Assembly: GCF_003172955.1 (NCBI RefSeq)
Contig: NZ_QGKR01000162.1
Location: forward strand, 1 to 64,000
DNA: 64,000 bases
Direction of reading: 5' to 3'
From: Micromonospora acroterricola
GTDB taxonomy: Bacteria > Actinomycetota > Actinomycetes > Mycobacteriales > Micromonosporaceae
Shown here: piece by piece, positions 14,986-21,764 of the stretch
Layout of the letters: each line of letters opens with the position of its first letter
Position numbering within the stretch: position 1 is the first letter of the stretch
Translations under genes and position numbers: made by a program
Notes under the pieces: generated by a model
Database searches by the model: none
Seen by the model: the letters and a program-made list of their open reading frames with translations, nothing else
Told to the model about the DNA's origin: nothing

Positions 14986-15055
14986 CCCTCCGAACTCAGG
15001 CGGTAGAGCGCCGGATTGACGATCGGGAGGTTCCCGGTTCGACGACCCCGGAGGG
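14986..15055 (+). pseudogene. Degenerate tRNA-like sequence (tRNA-Val(GAC)-like)
   Basis: CCCTCCG at 14986-14992 pairs perfectly with CGGAGGG at 15049-15055, forming a 7-bp acceptor-like stem. Between them are a D-arm-like CTCAGGCGGTAGAGC, an anticodon-arm-like stem with loop TTGACGA (anticodon GAC) and a TTCGA T-loop motif. The T stem does not pair properly, the anticodon stem has one mismatch, and the usual T at position 8 is missing. It reads as a decayed tRNA rather than a working gene. Confidence 0.4.
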
Positions 15056-15066
15056 GACGCGCTGCT

Positions 15067-15336
15067 TCACCGTCCCTGGGACCGGCCCTGGGTGGCTCCT
15101 TCGGAGCGGTTGGCCTGCCCGGCCTGGCTGACATCACCTGTCGCCCCGGCTCCGCCGGTTCCGGTGCGCCCGGCGGCTTTGCGACGCCGTGCCGCCGCGG
15201 CTCCGGCCGCTCCCGCCGCGAGCAGCGCCGCCATCAGTGGCCATGGAGTACGACGACGAGCCACGACTTTCTGCTTCTTCGGAGCACGACGACGAGCCGC
15301 GTCCTGTTGCCTCTTCAGAAACCTCTGCGCTCTCAT
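15067..15336 (-). CDS. Small basic single-pass membrane protein, hypothetical
   Basis: An 89-aa product with a very basic N-terminus (RRRAPKKQKVVARRR), one alanine-rich hydrophobic segment (WPLMAALLAAGAAGAAAA) followed by RRRK, and a glycine/glutamine-rich polar tail. This layout resembles small actinobacterial membrane proteins of unknown role. No motif identifies a function. Low-complexity composition means it could be a chance reading frame. Confidence 0.4.
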   Translation of the reverse strand: MRAQRFLKRQQDAARRRAPKKQKVVARRRTPWPLMAALLAAGAAGAAAARRRKAAGRTGTGGAGATGDVSQAGQANRSEGATQGRSQGR

Positions 15337-15511
15337 TTCCTCATTGTCGGCACCCTGGCCGGCCCGGGTGCCGAAATCGACGCCTGCGACTGGTAACCGG
15401 CCGTGGGACTGTCCGGCCGCTCGCCGGCACCCCGTCGACCCTCAACGCCGGCCCTGCGGGGCCTAGCGGTATGCGGCACACCCTCTCAAGCATCCTAGGA
15501 GGATGTGCTGA

Positions 15512-15676
15512 TCCGGCGTGCCGGCAGGGCGACATCCATGTGAAGCCGAGGCTCCTGGCGAGATCATCGAGCGAGGCGATCACGAGGAGTTGATGGTGCT
15601 CGGCGGCCGGTACGCCGCGCTGGTGCGGCGGCAGACCCGCACCCGGCACGAAGGGCGTCGGGGTCGGTGCCACTGA
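15512..15676 (+). pseudogene. Remnant of an ABC transporter ATP-binding protein C-terminus
   Basis: The reading frame ending at the TGA at 15674 encodes GEIIERGDHEELMVLGGRYA followed by ALVRRQ. This is the characteristic C-terminal end of exporter-type ABC ATPases (consensus like IVERGTHEELLALGGRYAALVRRQ). The frame is closed by an upstream stop at 15509-15511, so only about 54 codons remain, and no Walker A, signature or Walker B motif is present. It is a truncated relic that ends next to the convergent flavin monooxygenase gene. Confidence 0.55.
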
Positions 15677-15705
15677 TCACGCGGGCACCTTCGTGGTGGT
15701 GGGTA

Positions 15706-17124
15706 TCAGCTGCCGCAGCAGCCGCCGGCCTGACCGTCGGCGGGGGCGGCGTCGAGGGTGACCAGGTTCAACGGTGCGGACAGCAGGCCCCCGGAGATGC
15801 CGGTGGCGAGTCCACGCGCTGCCGGTTCGGCGGTGGGCGCCGGCCCACAGCAGCTGTCGCCGGTGGCGGAGTCCGCGGGGTTGCTGTTGCAGACGCCGGT
15901 CTCGGGCAGGTCGAGCTGCACGTCGCGGGCGGCGGTCCAGTCCCCGGCGAGGGCCGCGACGACGGAACGGACCTGCTCGTAGCCGGTGGCCATCAGGAAC
16001 GTCGGCGCCCGGCCGTAGGACTTCATGCCGACGGCGTAGTAGCCGGCCTCCGGGTGGGCGAGTTCGTCGACACCGTGCGGGGGCACGGTGCCGCAGGAGT
16101 GCTCGTTGGGGTCGATCAGCGGCGCGAGGGCTCGGGTGGCGCCCAGCACCGGGTCGAGGTCGAGGCGCAGCTCGGCGGCGATCGAGTGGTCGGGGCGGAA
16201 GCCCGTCGCGGCAACGATCCGATCCACGGTGACCGACTCTTCGCTGGCGTCCGCATGCCGCACGACGACGGTCACCCGCCCGTCCGTCGGGGTGAGCGCG
16301 TGCACGGAGAAGCCGGTGAGCAGCCGGATGCGGCCGGCGTCGACGTGCGCGCGCAGCCGCGCGCCGAGGGCACCGCGGGCGGGCAGCGCGTCCGCGTCGC
16401 CGCCGCCGTACGTACGCGCCGGGGAGGCGGTCCGGATCGCCCAGGTCACCTCGGTGCCCGGCGTGGTGGCGGCCAGTTCGGCCAGGGACAGCAGCGTGTT
16501 CGCGGCCGAGTGGCCGGCCCCGACGACGAGGCTGTGCCGGCCGGCGAAACGGTCCCGGGCCGCGCCGAGAACGTCGGGCAGCGCGTGCTCCAGGAACGCA
16601 GCGACAGTGGTCTCGCCGCGGGCGGGCAGGCCGGACGCGCCCAGGACATTCGGGGTGCCCCAGGTGCCGGACGCGTCGATCACCGCGCGGGCGAGGAGTT
16701 CGTCGCCGTCGGCGAGGCGAATCAGGAACGGTGTGGACTCACGGCCAGCGGTGCGCAGCCGGTCCCGGCCCAGGCGGCTGATCGCCTCGACCCGGGCGCC
16801 GTAGCGCAGGTGCGGCTTGAGTTGCGGCAGCTCCGCGAGGGGCTGGAGGTAGTCGCCGACCAGCTCCGCTCCGCTGGGCAGGGCCTCCAGGTCGGGGACG
16901 ACCCAGCCCGCCTCGTCGAGGATCCGGCGGGCGGCCGGGTCGATGTTGTAGCGCCACGGGGAGAAGACCCGCACGTGGCCCCACTGCCGCACGGCGGCGC
17001 CGGGGGTGTCGGCGGCTTCGAGGACGGTGAAGGCGATGCCCCGCTCGTGCAGGTGCGCGGCGGCGGCCAGGCCGACCGGGCCGGCGCCGATGACCACGAC
17101 GGGCAGCTGGTTCAGGGTGCTCAT
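15706..17124 (-). CDS. ArsO-like FAD/NAD(P)-binding monooxygenase in arsenic cluster
   Basis: A 472-aa flavoprotein with an N-terminal FAD dinucleotide fold (VVVIGAGPVGLAAAAHL, about residues 9-25) and a second nucleotide-binding motif (VVGAGHSAANTLLSL, about 200). DRIVAATGFRPD is the usual third flavoprotein segment. Related proteins in ars clusters are called ArsO or thioredoxin-reductase-like. The C-terminal 50 residues are unusual, with GVCNSNP, DSCCGPAP and a terminal GGCCGS; paired cysteines of this sort could bind arsenite or another soft metal. It is last in a minus-strand operon after the 48-codon ORF and the acetyltransferase. A role in arsenic metabolism is inferred from context and from the cysteine tail. 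Confidence 0.8.
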   Translation of the reverse strand: MSTLNQLPVVVIGAGPVGLAAAAHLHERGIAFTVLEAADTPGAAVRQWGHVRVFSPWRYNIDPAARRILDEAGWVVPDLEALPSGAELVGDYLQPLAELPQLKPHLRYGARVEAISRLGRDRLRTAGRESTPFLIRLADGDELLARAVIDASGTWGTPNVLGASGLPARGETTVAAFLEHALPDVLGAARDRFAGRHSLVVGAGHSAANTLLSLAELAATTPGTEVTWAIRTASPARTYGGGDADALPARGALGARLRAHVDAGRIRLLTGFSVHALTPTDGRVTVVVRHADASEESVTVDRIVAATGFRPDHSIAAELRLDLDPVLGATRALAPLIDPNEHSCGTVPPHGVDELAHPEAGYYAVGMKSYGRAPTFLMATGYEQVRSVVAALAGDWTAARDVQLDLPETGVCNSNPADSATGDSCCGPAPTAEPAARGLATGISGGLLSAPLNLVTLDAAPADGQAGGCCGS

Positions 17125-17199
17125 CAGTCAAACTCCTTGTGTTGAAGATTGTCGAATCAAGTCGGCGGACGGGGCCCGCGCGCGAGGGGCCAGGGTTGG

Positions 17200-17697
17200 T
17201 CAGGTGACGACGGGACTGCGGCGCTCGAGCAGCACGACGTCGCGCCAGCGTCCGTGGTGGCGACCAACCCGCTCGCGTACGCCGATGACACGGAAGCCGG
17301 CCCGCTCGTGCACGGTGAGGCTGGCGGCGTTCTCGGGGAAGACCCCGGACTGGATGGTCCAGATGCCGGCGGCTTCGGTGGAGGCGATCAGCGTGTCCAG
17401 CAGCAGCCGGGCGACGCCGCGGCCCTGCGCGGCGGGGTCGACATAGACGGAGTGCTCGACCACGCCGGCGTAGACCGTGCGGCCCGAGGTGGGCGCCACA
17501 GCGATCCAGCCGACCACCGTGTTGTTCCCGTCGACCGCCACGAAGCGGTGCGCGGGCAGCTTCGCCGCGTCGAACGCCGCCCAGGTGGGTGCCGTCGTCT
17601 CGAAGCTGGCGTCGCCCGCGTCGAGTCCGGCCTGGTAGATCGCCAGGACCCGGTCGGCGTCGTCGTCCCGCAGGGGGCGCACCGTGATGTCGGCCAT
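17200..17697 (-). CDS. GNAT N-acetyltransferase, ArsN1/phosphinothricin-acetyltransferase-like
   Basis: A 165-aa GNAT enzyme using acetyl-CoA. Signatures of the phosphinothricin/arsinothricin acetyltransferase subgroup are visible: FETTAPTW near residue 33, VEHSVYVDPAAQGRGVARLL (the acetyl-CoA-binding A motif, about 80-99) and HERAGFRVIGVRERVGRHHG near 130. In ars operons such genes (arsN1) detoxify arsinothricin by N-acetylation, which fits the arsR/arsC neighbours. Its ATG shares one base with the stop of the upstream 48-codon ORF (TGATG), indicating coupling. The substrate could also be phosphinothricin, methionine sulfoximine or another amine. Confidence 0.85.
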   Translation of the reverse strand: MADITVRPLRDDDADRVLAIYQAGLDAGDASFETTAPTWAAFDAAKLPAHRFVAVDGNNTVVGWIAVAPTSGRTVYAGVVEHSVYVDPAAQGRGVARLLLDTLIASTEAAGIWTIQSGVFPENAASLTVHERAGFRVIGVRERVGRHHGRWRDVVLLERRSPVVT

Positions 17698-17843
17698 CAG
17701 CAGGCTCCGTTCGGGTGGGGGGCGGGTCGGCCCATGACGACGTCCGCGGCGGAGGGGAAGCAGTCGACGCAGGCGTCGTTGATCCGGTAGTGGCGGGCAG
17801 TGCCGACCGGCTCGACGAGGACGAGGCCTCTTCTGGAGAACAT
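17697..17843 (-). CDS. 48-aa cysteine-containing ORF coupled to the ArsN-like gene
   Basis: A short frame from ATG at 17843 to TGA at 17697 encodes a 48-residue protein (MFSRRGLVLVEPVGTARHYR start, then INDACVDCFPSAADVV, ending NGAC). It has three cysteines in a CxxC plus a final C arrangement, suitable for metal or arsenite binding. It is first in the minus-strand arsenic operon, preceded by a purine-rich GGGAAGGGG, and its stop overlaps the acetyltransferase ATG by one base. The coupling and the sensible composition argue that it is translated. No family is recognised. Confidence 0.6.
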   Translation of the reverse strand: MFSRRGLVLVEPVGTARHYRINDACVDCFPSAADVVMGRPAPHPNGAC

Positions 17844-17927
17844 GACGGCCCCTTCCCAGGACGCCTGTCTTGACGCCTGTCTAAGCAGAGAGTTGCACGC
17901 TGATTAGAAGGATGTCAACCTAGAGGA
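17844..17927. promoter_or_regulatory. Divergent ars promoter region with 11-bp direct repeats
   Basis: An 84-bp region separates the minus-strand operon from arsR. GACGCCTGTCT occurs at 17860-17870 and again at 17872-17882. Next to arsR lies GATTAGAAGGATGTCAACC (17901-17919), a partly dyad-like AT-richer stretch of the type bound by ArsR repressors. Both operons are probably controlled from here by ArsR. Confidence 0.5.
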
Positions 17928-18305
17928 ATGTCGAAGCAAGGCCGGCCTCTCGCCCTCGTGGATCTGACCGCAGACACGCCATGCTGCCCACCACTGGCTC
18001 AGCGCCGGGTGCCGGCCGAAACCGCCGCAGTGCTTGCTCCGGCGTTCAAGGCCCTGGGCGACCCGGTGCGACTGCAGCTGATGTCGATGATCGCCTCGGC
18101 GGAGGGCGGGGAGGCGTGCGTCTGCGACCTCACTCCCGCCTTCGACCTCACCGGGCCGACCATCTCGCATCACCTCAAGACGCTGCGCGAGGCCGGTCTC
18201 GTCGACGCCGAGCGGCGCGGGACGTGGGTCTACTACCGCGCCCGCCCGGCCATCCTGCGCCAGCTCGCCGCGCTGCTCTCGGTCGAACCGATCCCCGCCG
18301 CGTAG
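17928..18305 (+). CDS. arsR: ArsR-family arsenite-responsive repressor
   Basis: A 125-aa winged-helix repressor. ACVCDLTPAF carries the CVC-type arsenite site in the recognition-helix region (about residues 63-72), followed by TGPTISHHLKTLREAGLV (DNA recognition helix) and the wing RRGTWVYYR. A further CC pair near residue 19 (DTPCCPPL) may add ligands, as in actinobacterial ArsR proteins. It reads divergently from the flavin monooxygenase/acetyltransferase operon and in the same direction as the MIP channel and arsC. Binding of As(III) should release it from the shared intergenic region. Confidence 0.92.
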   Translation: MSKQGRPLALVDLTADTPCCPPLAQRRVPAETAAVLAPAFKALGDPVRLQLMSMIASAEGGEACVCDLTPAFDLTGPTISHHLKTLREAGLVDAERRGTWVYYRARPAILRQLAALLSVEPIPAA

Positions 18306-18503
18306 GCCACCGCCGGCGCCGCAGCCCTCGGGCAGAGCGCGGGGCCGCGTTCGCCGACCTCGCCGCCCGCGTCGACCGCGTCGCACCCGTCATCACCCCG
18401 CCATGAGTCCGGGGAGATCGCCATGACCGACACCAGCGCGCCACCCACCTGAACGTCGCCGTGAACCGGTGGATCACCGCACCCGGCCCACACCCTCACC
18501 GCA
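18306..18503. other. Gap between arsR and the channel gene; possible relic
   Basis: A 198-bp gap. It contains an ATG frame at 18423 reading MTDTSAPPT before a stop. That resembles the usual beginning of ACR3 arsenite exporters, but is far too short to judge. No intact gene is seen. Confidence 0.3.
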
Positions 18504-19268
18504 ATGGGAGAGAACAGTCTGATGACCATCGCACTCCGGCGGCGCCTGCTGGCCGAGTTCACCGGCACCGCGCTGCTGGTCACCGCCGTGGTCGGCTCCG
18601 GCATCATGGCCACCACCCTCTCCCCCGACGACGTCGGCCTCCAGCTGCTGGAGAACTCGGTCGCCACCGCGTTCGCTCTCGGCGCCCTGATCCTGATCTT
18701 CGGGCCGGTCTCCGGGGCGCACCTCAACCCGGTCGTCTCCGTCGCGGACTGGTTCCTCGGCCGCAGCGCCGGCACCGGCCTCACCGGCCGTGACCTCGCC
18801 GGTTACGTCGCAGCCCAGACCCTCGGGGCGATCGGCGGGTCGATCCTCGCCAACCTCATGTTCGACCTGGCCGCCGTCGACTTCGCCGCCAAGGACCGCG
18901 CGGCGGGACACCTGTGGCTCGGCGAGGTCGTCGCCACCACCGGACTGATCCTGCTGATCTTCGCCCTCGCCCGCTCCGGCCGCGCGCCGGTCGCGCCCGC
19001 CGCCGTGGGCGCCTACATCGGCGCGGCCTACTGGTTCACCTCGTCCACCTCGTTCGCGAACCCGGCCGTCACGATCGGGCGGGCGTTCACCGACACCTTC
19101 GCCGGGATCTCTCCCGCCTCCGTACCCGGCTTCGTCGCCGCCCAGCTCGTCGGCCTCGCCGTCGGTATCTGTCTTCTGACCGCCCTTCACCCCGACGCGG
19201 GGACGGCCGCCGACCAGGTTGTCGCCCCGACGGGCGAGCGCGATCCGGTGCTCGGCCATCGTCCATGA
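18504..19268 (+). CDS. MIP/aquaglyceroporin-family channel, probable arsenite channel
   Basis: A 254-aa protein with six hydrophobic segments and two half-helix NPA-type motifs: SGAHLNPVV (NPA changed to NPV, about residue 72) and FANPAVTIGR (about 182). This is the major intrinsic protein fold. In some ars operons an aquaglyceroporin replaces the arsenite pump and lets As(III) made by ArsC leave down its gradient, as described for AqpS of Sinorhizobium. Position between arsR and arsC supports that role here. The first ATG (18504) or MTIALRRR at 18522 could be the start. Its stop overlaps the ATG of a 53-aa ORF by 4 bp. Confidence 0.87.
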   Translation: MGENSLMTIALRRRLLAEFTGTALLVTAVVGSGIMATTLSPDDVGLQLLENSVATAFALGALILIFGPVSGAHLNPVVSVADWFLGRSAGTGLTGRDLAGYVAAQTLGAIGGSILANLMFDLAAVDFAAKDRAAGHLWLGEVVATTGLILLIFALARSGRAPVAPAAVGAYIGAAYWFTSSTSFANPAVTIGRAFTDTFAGISPASVPGFVAAQLVGLAVGICLLTALHPDAGTAADQVVAPTGERDPVLGHRP

Positions 19269-19426
19269 GCAACAGACGTCGGAGCGGCAGGGCGCACCGG
19301 AGCCTGGTCGCCGGCCGCTACCAGCTGCTCGACCGCGACAGCGACCCCGCCAGCACCCTGCCAGCGATTCCTGAGCTGGCGCCGGTCAACCGGCCCCGCG
19401 ACCCGTACCGCAAGAGAGGCTCCTGA
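19265..19426 (+). CDS. 53-aa basic ORF coupled to both the channel and arsC
   Basis: ATG at 19265 overlaps the channel stop (ATGA) and TGA at 19424-19426 overlaps the arsC ATG (TGATG). The product is 53 aa, starts MSNRRRSGRAHRSLVAGRYQ and ends in a proline/arginine-rich tail (NRPRDPYRKRGS). It exactly fills the space between the two genes with typical operon junctions, and provides a GAGAGG ribosome binding site for arsC. There are no cysteines and no recognised family. It may be a real small protein or only a translational bridge. Confidence 0.5.
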   Translation: MSNRRRSGRAHRSLVAGRYQLLDRDSDPASTLPAIPELAPVNRPRDPYRKRGS

Positions 19427-19857
19427 TGTCCGACAAGCCCAGCGTGCTGTTCGTCTGCGTGCACAACGCCGGCCGCTCCCAGATGGCAGCCGGGTGGCTG
19501 CGGCACCTCGCCGGGGACACCGTCGAGGTCCGCTCCGCCGGCTCCGCCCCGGCCGAAACAGTCAACCCCGCCGCGGTGCAGGCCATGCGGGAGGTCGGCA
19601 TCGACATCACGGACCAGACGCCAAAGCTCCTCGAGTACGCGACCGCCGAGTCGTCGGACGTCATCGTGACCATGGGCTGCGGCGACGCCTGTCCGGTCTT
19701 CCCCGGGAAGCGCTACGAGGACTGGAAGCTCGACGACCCGGCCGGCAGGGGCGTCGAGTCCGTCCGCCCCATTCGCGACGAGATCCGCACCCGGGTGGAG
19801 AGGCTCCTCGCCGAACTCATCCCGGGTCATCCGACCACGGGCCCGACCCGGGCATAA
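19426..19857 (+). CDS. arsC: Arsenate reductase, LMW-PTP type
   Basis: A 143-aa arsenate reductase of the low-molecular-weight phosphatase fold. VLFVCVHNAGRSQMAAGWL (about residues 8-26) contains the P-loop with the nucleophilic Cys. TMGCGDACPVFPGKRYEDWK (about 84-103) carries the two further cysteines of the thioredoxin- or mycothiol-linked redox relay, and KLDDPAG supplies the general acid Asp. It reduces arsenate to arsenite in the cytoplasm, which the upstream channel could then release. The ATG overlaps the preceding small ORF stop. Confidence 0.93.
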   Translation: MSDKPSVLFVCVHNAGRSQMAAGWLRHLAGDTVEVRSAGSAPAETVNPAAVQAMREVGIDITDQTPKLLEYATAESSDVIVTMGCGDACPVFPGKRYEDWKLDDPAGRGVESVRPIRDEIRTRVERLLAELIPGHPTTGPTRA

Positions 19858-19952
19858 CGCTCGGAGAGTGCGTGGATCTTGCGGCGCGCGACGAGGGTGA
19901 GCGCCGGCACAGTTCTTTGGCGGTCGTTCCAGTTAGCCCGTACGGTGGGCGC

Positions 19953-20534
19953 ATGGCCCGTACCCGGGAGTTCGACTTTGACGCGACGGTGGCCGCCGCC
20001 ATGGAGGCCTTCCGGCGCAATGGCTACGAGGGGACCTCGATCCGCGACCTGACCAAGGCGACCGGCCTGGGCAGCGGCTCGATCTATGCCGCCTTCGGCA
20101 GCAAGGAAGGGCTGTACCTGGCCGCGCTCGACCTCTACCGGCAGCGGTACGCGGCGCCACTGATCGACATGCTGCGCTCGGGCAACGACGCCCGGGAGGT
20201 GATCCGCGAGGTTTTTGTCGGTGCGGTGGATGAGATCGCGCGGGACGGGAAACGCCTGGCATGTCTGATCGTCGGCGCCACCGTCGAGCGGGCCCGCGAC
20301 GACCTGCGGGTTGCCGAGCGGCTCCGGTCGACGACTCGATCGCTGGAGTCCGCCCTCTTCGACGTGCTCGCCGAGGGACAGCTCCGCGGTCAGATCGCCG
20401 CCGACCGCAGTGCCACCGACCTTGCCACCTTCCTGGTGACCAGCCTCCAGGGCCTGCGGGTGATGGGCGGGATCAACGCCGACCGGGCCACCCTGATGCG
20501 TTCCGCCGAGGTCGCGCTGAGTTGCCTGGACTGA
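19953..20534 (+). CDS. TetR/AcrR-family transcriptional regulator
   Basis: A 193-aa TetR-type repressor. The N-terminal HTH is clear: FRRNGYEGTSIRDLTKATGL then GSGSIYAAFGSKEGLYLAAL (about residues 15-55). The C-terminal ligand domain resembles those of regulators next to oxidoreductases. The ATG at 19953 begins MARTREFDFD. An imperfect palindrome (GCCCGTACGGTGGGC, 19936-19950) sits right before the start and may be an autoregulatory site. It precedes, on the same strand, the Gfo/Idh/MocA gene and two MDR genes, which it may control. Confidence 0.9.
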   Translation: MARTREFDFDATVAAAMEAFRRNGYEGTSIRDLTKATGLGSGSIYAAFGSKEGLYLAALDLYRQRYAAPLIDMLRSGNDAREVIREVFVGAVDEIARDGKRLACLIVGATVERARDDLRVAERLRSTTRSLESALFDVLAEGQLRGQIAADRSATDLATFLVTSLQGLRVMGGINADRATLMRSAEVALSCLD

Positions 20535-20612
20535 CCGGTCCCGGACCGGTGCGGCCCTTTGTCGTATCCAGATACTGTAACGAACGCTCAAGATAATTTC
20601 GGAGGAAGAGGA

Positions 20613-21707
20613 ATGACACCGACAGGCGTAGGCATCATCGGGCCGGGCGCGTGGGCGTCGGTCTCACACATCCCGGTGATCGCGGCGTCGCCGGCGTTCG
20701 AACTGCGTGCGGTCAGCACGTCCCGCCGTAGCTCGGCGGAGGCTGCGGCGGCCAAGCACGGGGTGCCCGGATACGACGACCACCGCCGCCTTCTCGCCGA
20801 CCCCCGGGTCGATGTGGTGGTCGTCGCGGTGCAGGTCGCCCAGCATTTCGAGCTGATCTCCGCGGCGCTCGAGGCGGGCAAGATGGTCTACAGCGAGTGG
20901 CCGCTCGCCAACGGCCTGGCCGAAGCGGAGCGCCTCGCCGAACTGGCCCGCCAGGCCGGCGTCCGTACCGTGGTCGGCCTCCAGGGACGCTACGCCCCCG
21001 AGGTCGAGCACGCCGCGGACCTGGTTCGCGACGGGTACGTCGGCGAGGTGCTCGGCACCACCCTGGTCGGCTCCGGCATGGTCTGGGGCGGCGAGGTGGC
21101 CAGCCACAGTCAGGCCTACTGGTTCGACAACGCCAACGGCGCCACCCCGCTCACCTCCGCCACGCTGCACGCCCTCGACCCGCTGCACTTCGTACTCGGC
21201 GAGTTCGACACGGTCGCGGCCAACCTCGTGGTGGGGCGCAAGGAGGCGACCGTCACCGAGGACGGCAGCAGGATCCCGGTCACGGTGCCCGATCAGGTCG
21301 CCCTGATCGGCACGCTCACCTCCGGTGCGGCCGCCTCGGTCTTCTATCGGGGCGGCGCGTCACGCGGCGACAACCTCCGATGGGAGATCAACGGCACCGA
21401 CGGCGACCTCGTTCTGACCGCGGCCTGGGGCAACATGCAAGTCGCCCAGCTCGCCCTCGCCGGTGGCCGCGGCGCGGACACCACCGCCACCACCATCGAC
21501 GTTCCCACGTCCTATTCGGACGGGATCCCCACCGGCCTGGCCCAGACCCCGGCCGGAAGCGTTGCGCGGCTCTACGCGCAGCTGGCGCGCGACCTGGCCG
21601 ACGGCACCCACACCGTGCCCGACTTCGAGCACGCCCTCAGCCGGCACCGCCTCATCGACGCCGTCGAGCGCGCCTCGGCCACCGGCGTCGCCCAGTCCCT
21701 GAAGTGA
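20613..21707 (+). CDS. Gfo/Idh/MocA-family oxidoreductase
   Basis: A 364-aa NAD(P)-dependent oxidoreductase. The N-terminal Rossmann fold shows GVGIIGPGAWASVSHIP (about 4-20) and the family's second signature region VYSEWPLANGLAEAE (about 91-105), where EKP is replaced by EWP. That means the usual catalytic Lys is absent, although such variants occur in the family. The start at 20613 is set by GGAGG at 20601-20605; the longer open frame upstream runs through promoter sequence. A strong hairpin follows the stop. Substrate unknown. Confidence 0.85.
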   Translation: MTPTGVGIIGPGAWASVSHIPVIAASPAFELRAVSTSRRSSAEAAAAKHGVPGYDDHRRLLADPRVDVVVVAVQVAQHFELISAALEAGKMVYSEWPLANGLAEAERLAELARQAGVRTVVGLQGRYAPEVEHAADLVRDGYVGEVLGTTLVGSGMVWGGEVASHSQAYWFDNANGATPLTSATLHALDPLHFVLGEFDTVAANLVVGRKEATVTEDGSRIPVTVPDQVALIGTLTSGAAASVFYRGGASRGDNLRWEINGTDGDLVLTAAWGNMQVAQLALAGGRGADTTATTIDVPTSYSDGIPTGLAQTPAGSVARLYAQLARDLADGTHTVPDFEHALSRHRLIDAVERASATGVAQSLK

Positions 21708-21714
21708 CCGACCC

Positions 21715-21742
21715 GCGGCCGGCGCTCTCGGGCGCCGGCCGC
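21715..21742 (+). terminator. Strong hairpin after the Gfo/Idh/MocA gene
   Basis: GCGGCCGGCGC at 21715-21725 pairs perfectly with GCGCCGGCCGC at 21732-21742 around a 6-nt loop. This 11-bp GC stem lies directly after the oxidoreductase stop and before the next gene, so it likely ends or attenuates transcription. Confidence 0.65.
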
Positions 21743-21764
21743 CCGGCCAGATGGAGTCAATGAC

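Noticed and set aside
15341-15673. 110-aa frame on the minus strand opposite the ABC-transporter relic
   Set aside because: Low-complexity composition, no ribosome binding site, and the opposite strand carries a recognisable ABC ATPase tail.
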